Shown: piece after piece, positions 63,772 through 64,000 of the stretch
How the letters are laid out: every line of letters starts with the position of its first letter
How positions within the stretch are numbered: the stretch's first letter is position 1
Made by a program: the position numbers and the translations under genes
The notes under the pieces: generated by a model
Seen by the model: the letters and a program-made list of their open reading frames with translations, nothing else
Told to the model about the DNA's origin: nothing
Databases searched by the model: none
Assembly: GCF_000012725.1 (NCBI RefSeq)
Contig: NC_007406.1
Location: 310,001 to 374,000 of the forward strand
DNA: 64,000 bases
Origin: Nitrobacter winogradskyi Nb-255
GTDB lineage: Bacteria > Pseudomonadota > Alphaproteobacteria > Rhizobiales > Xanthobacteraceae
Direction of reading: 5' to 3'

Positions 63772-64000
63772 ATGATCGATCACGCAATAGCGTCCTACCC
63801 ATCCGGCGTGGGCCCGCGCGCCGGCGACGCGGTGAGCCTGAAAGGCGTTACCAAACGCTATGACCGCGGCGTCGTGGCTTTGGGACCTGTCGATTTCAAT
63901 GTCCGCAAGGGCGATTTCGTGTCGCTGCTTGGGCCGTCCGGCTGCGGGAAATCGACCGCGCTGCGGATCATCGCCGGATTGAGCGAGCCGACGTCCGGCA
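63772..64000 (+). CDS. ABC importer ATPase, cut by the window edge
   Basis: First 76 codons of an ATPase of the nitrate/sulfonate/taurine type. Start ATG 63772; VSLKGVTKRYDRGVVALGPVDF, then Walker A LLGPSGCGKSTALR, and IIAGLSEPTSG at the edge. It follows the NMT1-like binding protein and would energise the same importer; the permease gene is presumably beyond the window. Confidence 0.93.
   Translation, partial: MIDHAIASYPSGVGPRAGDAVSLKGVTKRYDRGVVALGPVDFNVRKGDFVSLLGPSGCGKSTALRIIAGLSEPTSG

Overview
The window is GC-rich chromosomal DNA from an alphaproteobacterium of the Bradyrhizobium / Rhodopseudomonas / Nitrobacter group. The main pointers are a CycM-type membrane-anchored cytochrome c of 185 residues, a DUF2794 gene, a complete Cpa/Tad (Flp) pilus locus, Yej-type peptide import genes, TTAA-N7-TTAA-like (CtrA-type) boxes and dense short palindromic intergenic repeats. 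Genus is an inference; no rRNA or other decisive marker is present.

Layout. 1-0.7 kb: 3' end of a tyrosine-recombinase gene pointing at the 3' end of tRNA-Phe(GAA), the usual edge of an integrated island that lies to the left. 0.8-6.8 kb: yacG and maf, an exported protein, a thiolase, an exported CusF-like protein with a Lys/Asp repeat, and glycerol kinase. 6.8-14.8 kb: a small PAS protein coupled to metH, then metF, pheA and kdsB on the minus strand, and divergent cycM. 15.3-25.3 kb: two tandem Tat-exported solute-binding proteins with YejB, YejE and YejF, followed convergently by an NlpC/P60 hydrolase and an M17 aminopeptidase; together these suggest import and breakdown of peptides, possibly murein peptides. 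25.4-38.0 kb: the Tad pilus locus (tadD; flp, cpaA, B, C, D, E, F, tadB, tadC; and a divergent strand with a secretin-N-domain protein and two TadE/TadG-like pseudopilins). Near-consensus CtrA boxes lie upstream of four of its transcription units.

38.2-40.0 kb: two different insertion sequences (IS481 family and IS5 family) sit side by side, both at CTAG targets, inside one intergenic repeat. Both transposase genes take their stop codon from the CTAG target. 40.2-42.9 kb: a cold-shock/RNA-remodelling set (cspA, a second-type infA with an Arg/Gly/Pro tail, an RhlE-type helicase). 43.1-48.6 kb: an RluA-family synthase, ftsY, yciB and the cytochrome c maturation genes ccmA, B, C, D, G. 48.8-53.3 kb: aconitase, a DUF1223 protein and DUF2794. 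53.4-58.8 kb: a glycosyltransferase, an ABC exporter and a glycogen-debranching-type glucosidase, probably one carbohydrate module. 59.5-64 kb: an unusual outer-membrane protein joining an Omp25-like barrel to an OprB-like porin, a creatininase-family hydrolase, and an NMT1/THI5-like transporter cut by the window edge.

The commonest non-coding structure is a dispersed repeat family (about 13 copies or fragments) built from two palindromic halves. Two further short repeat families occur in two copies each. There is no CRISPR array, rRNA operon or restriction/defence system in the window.
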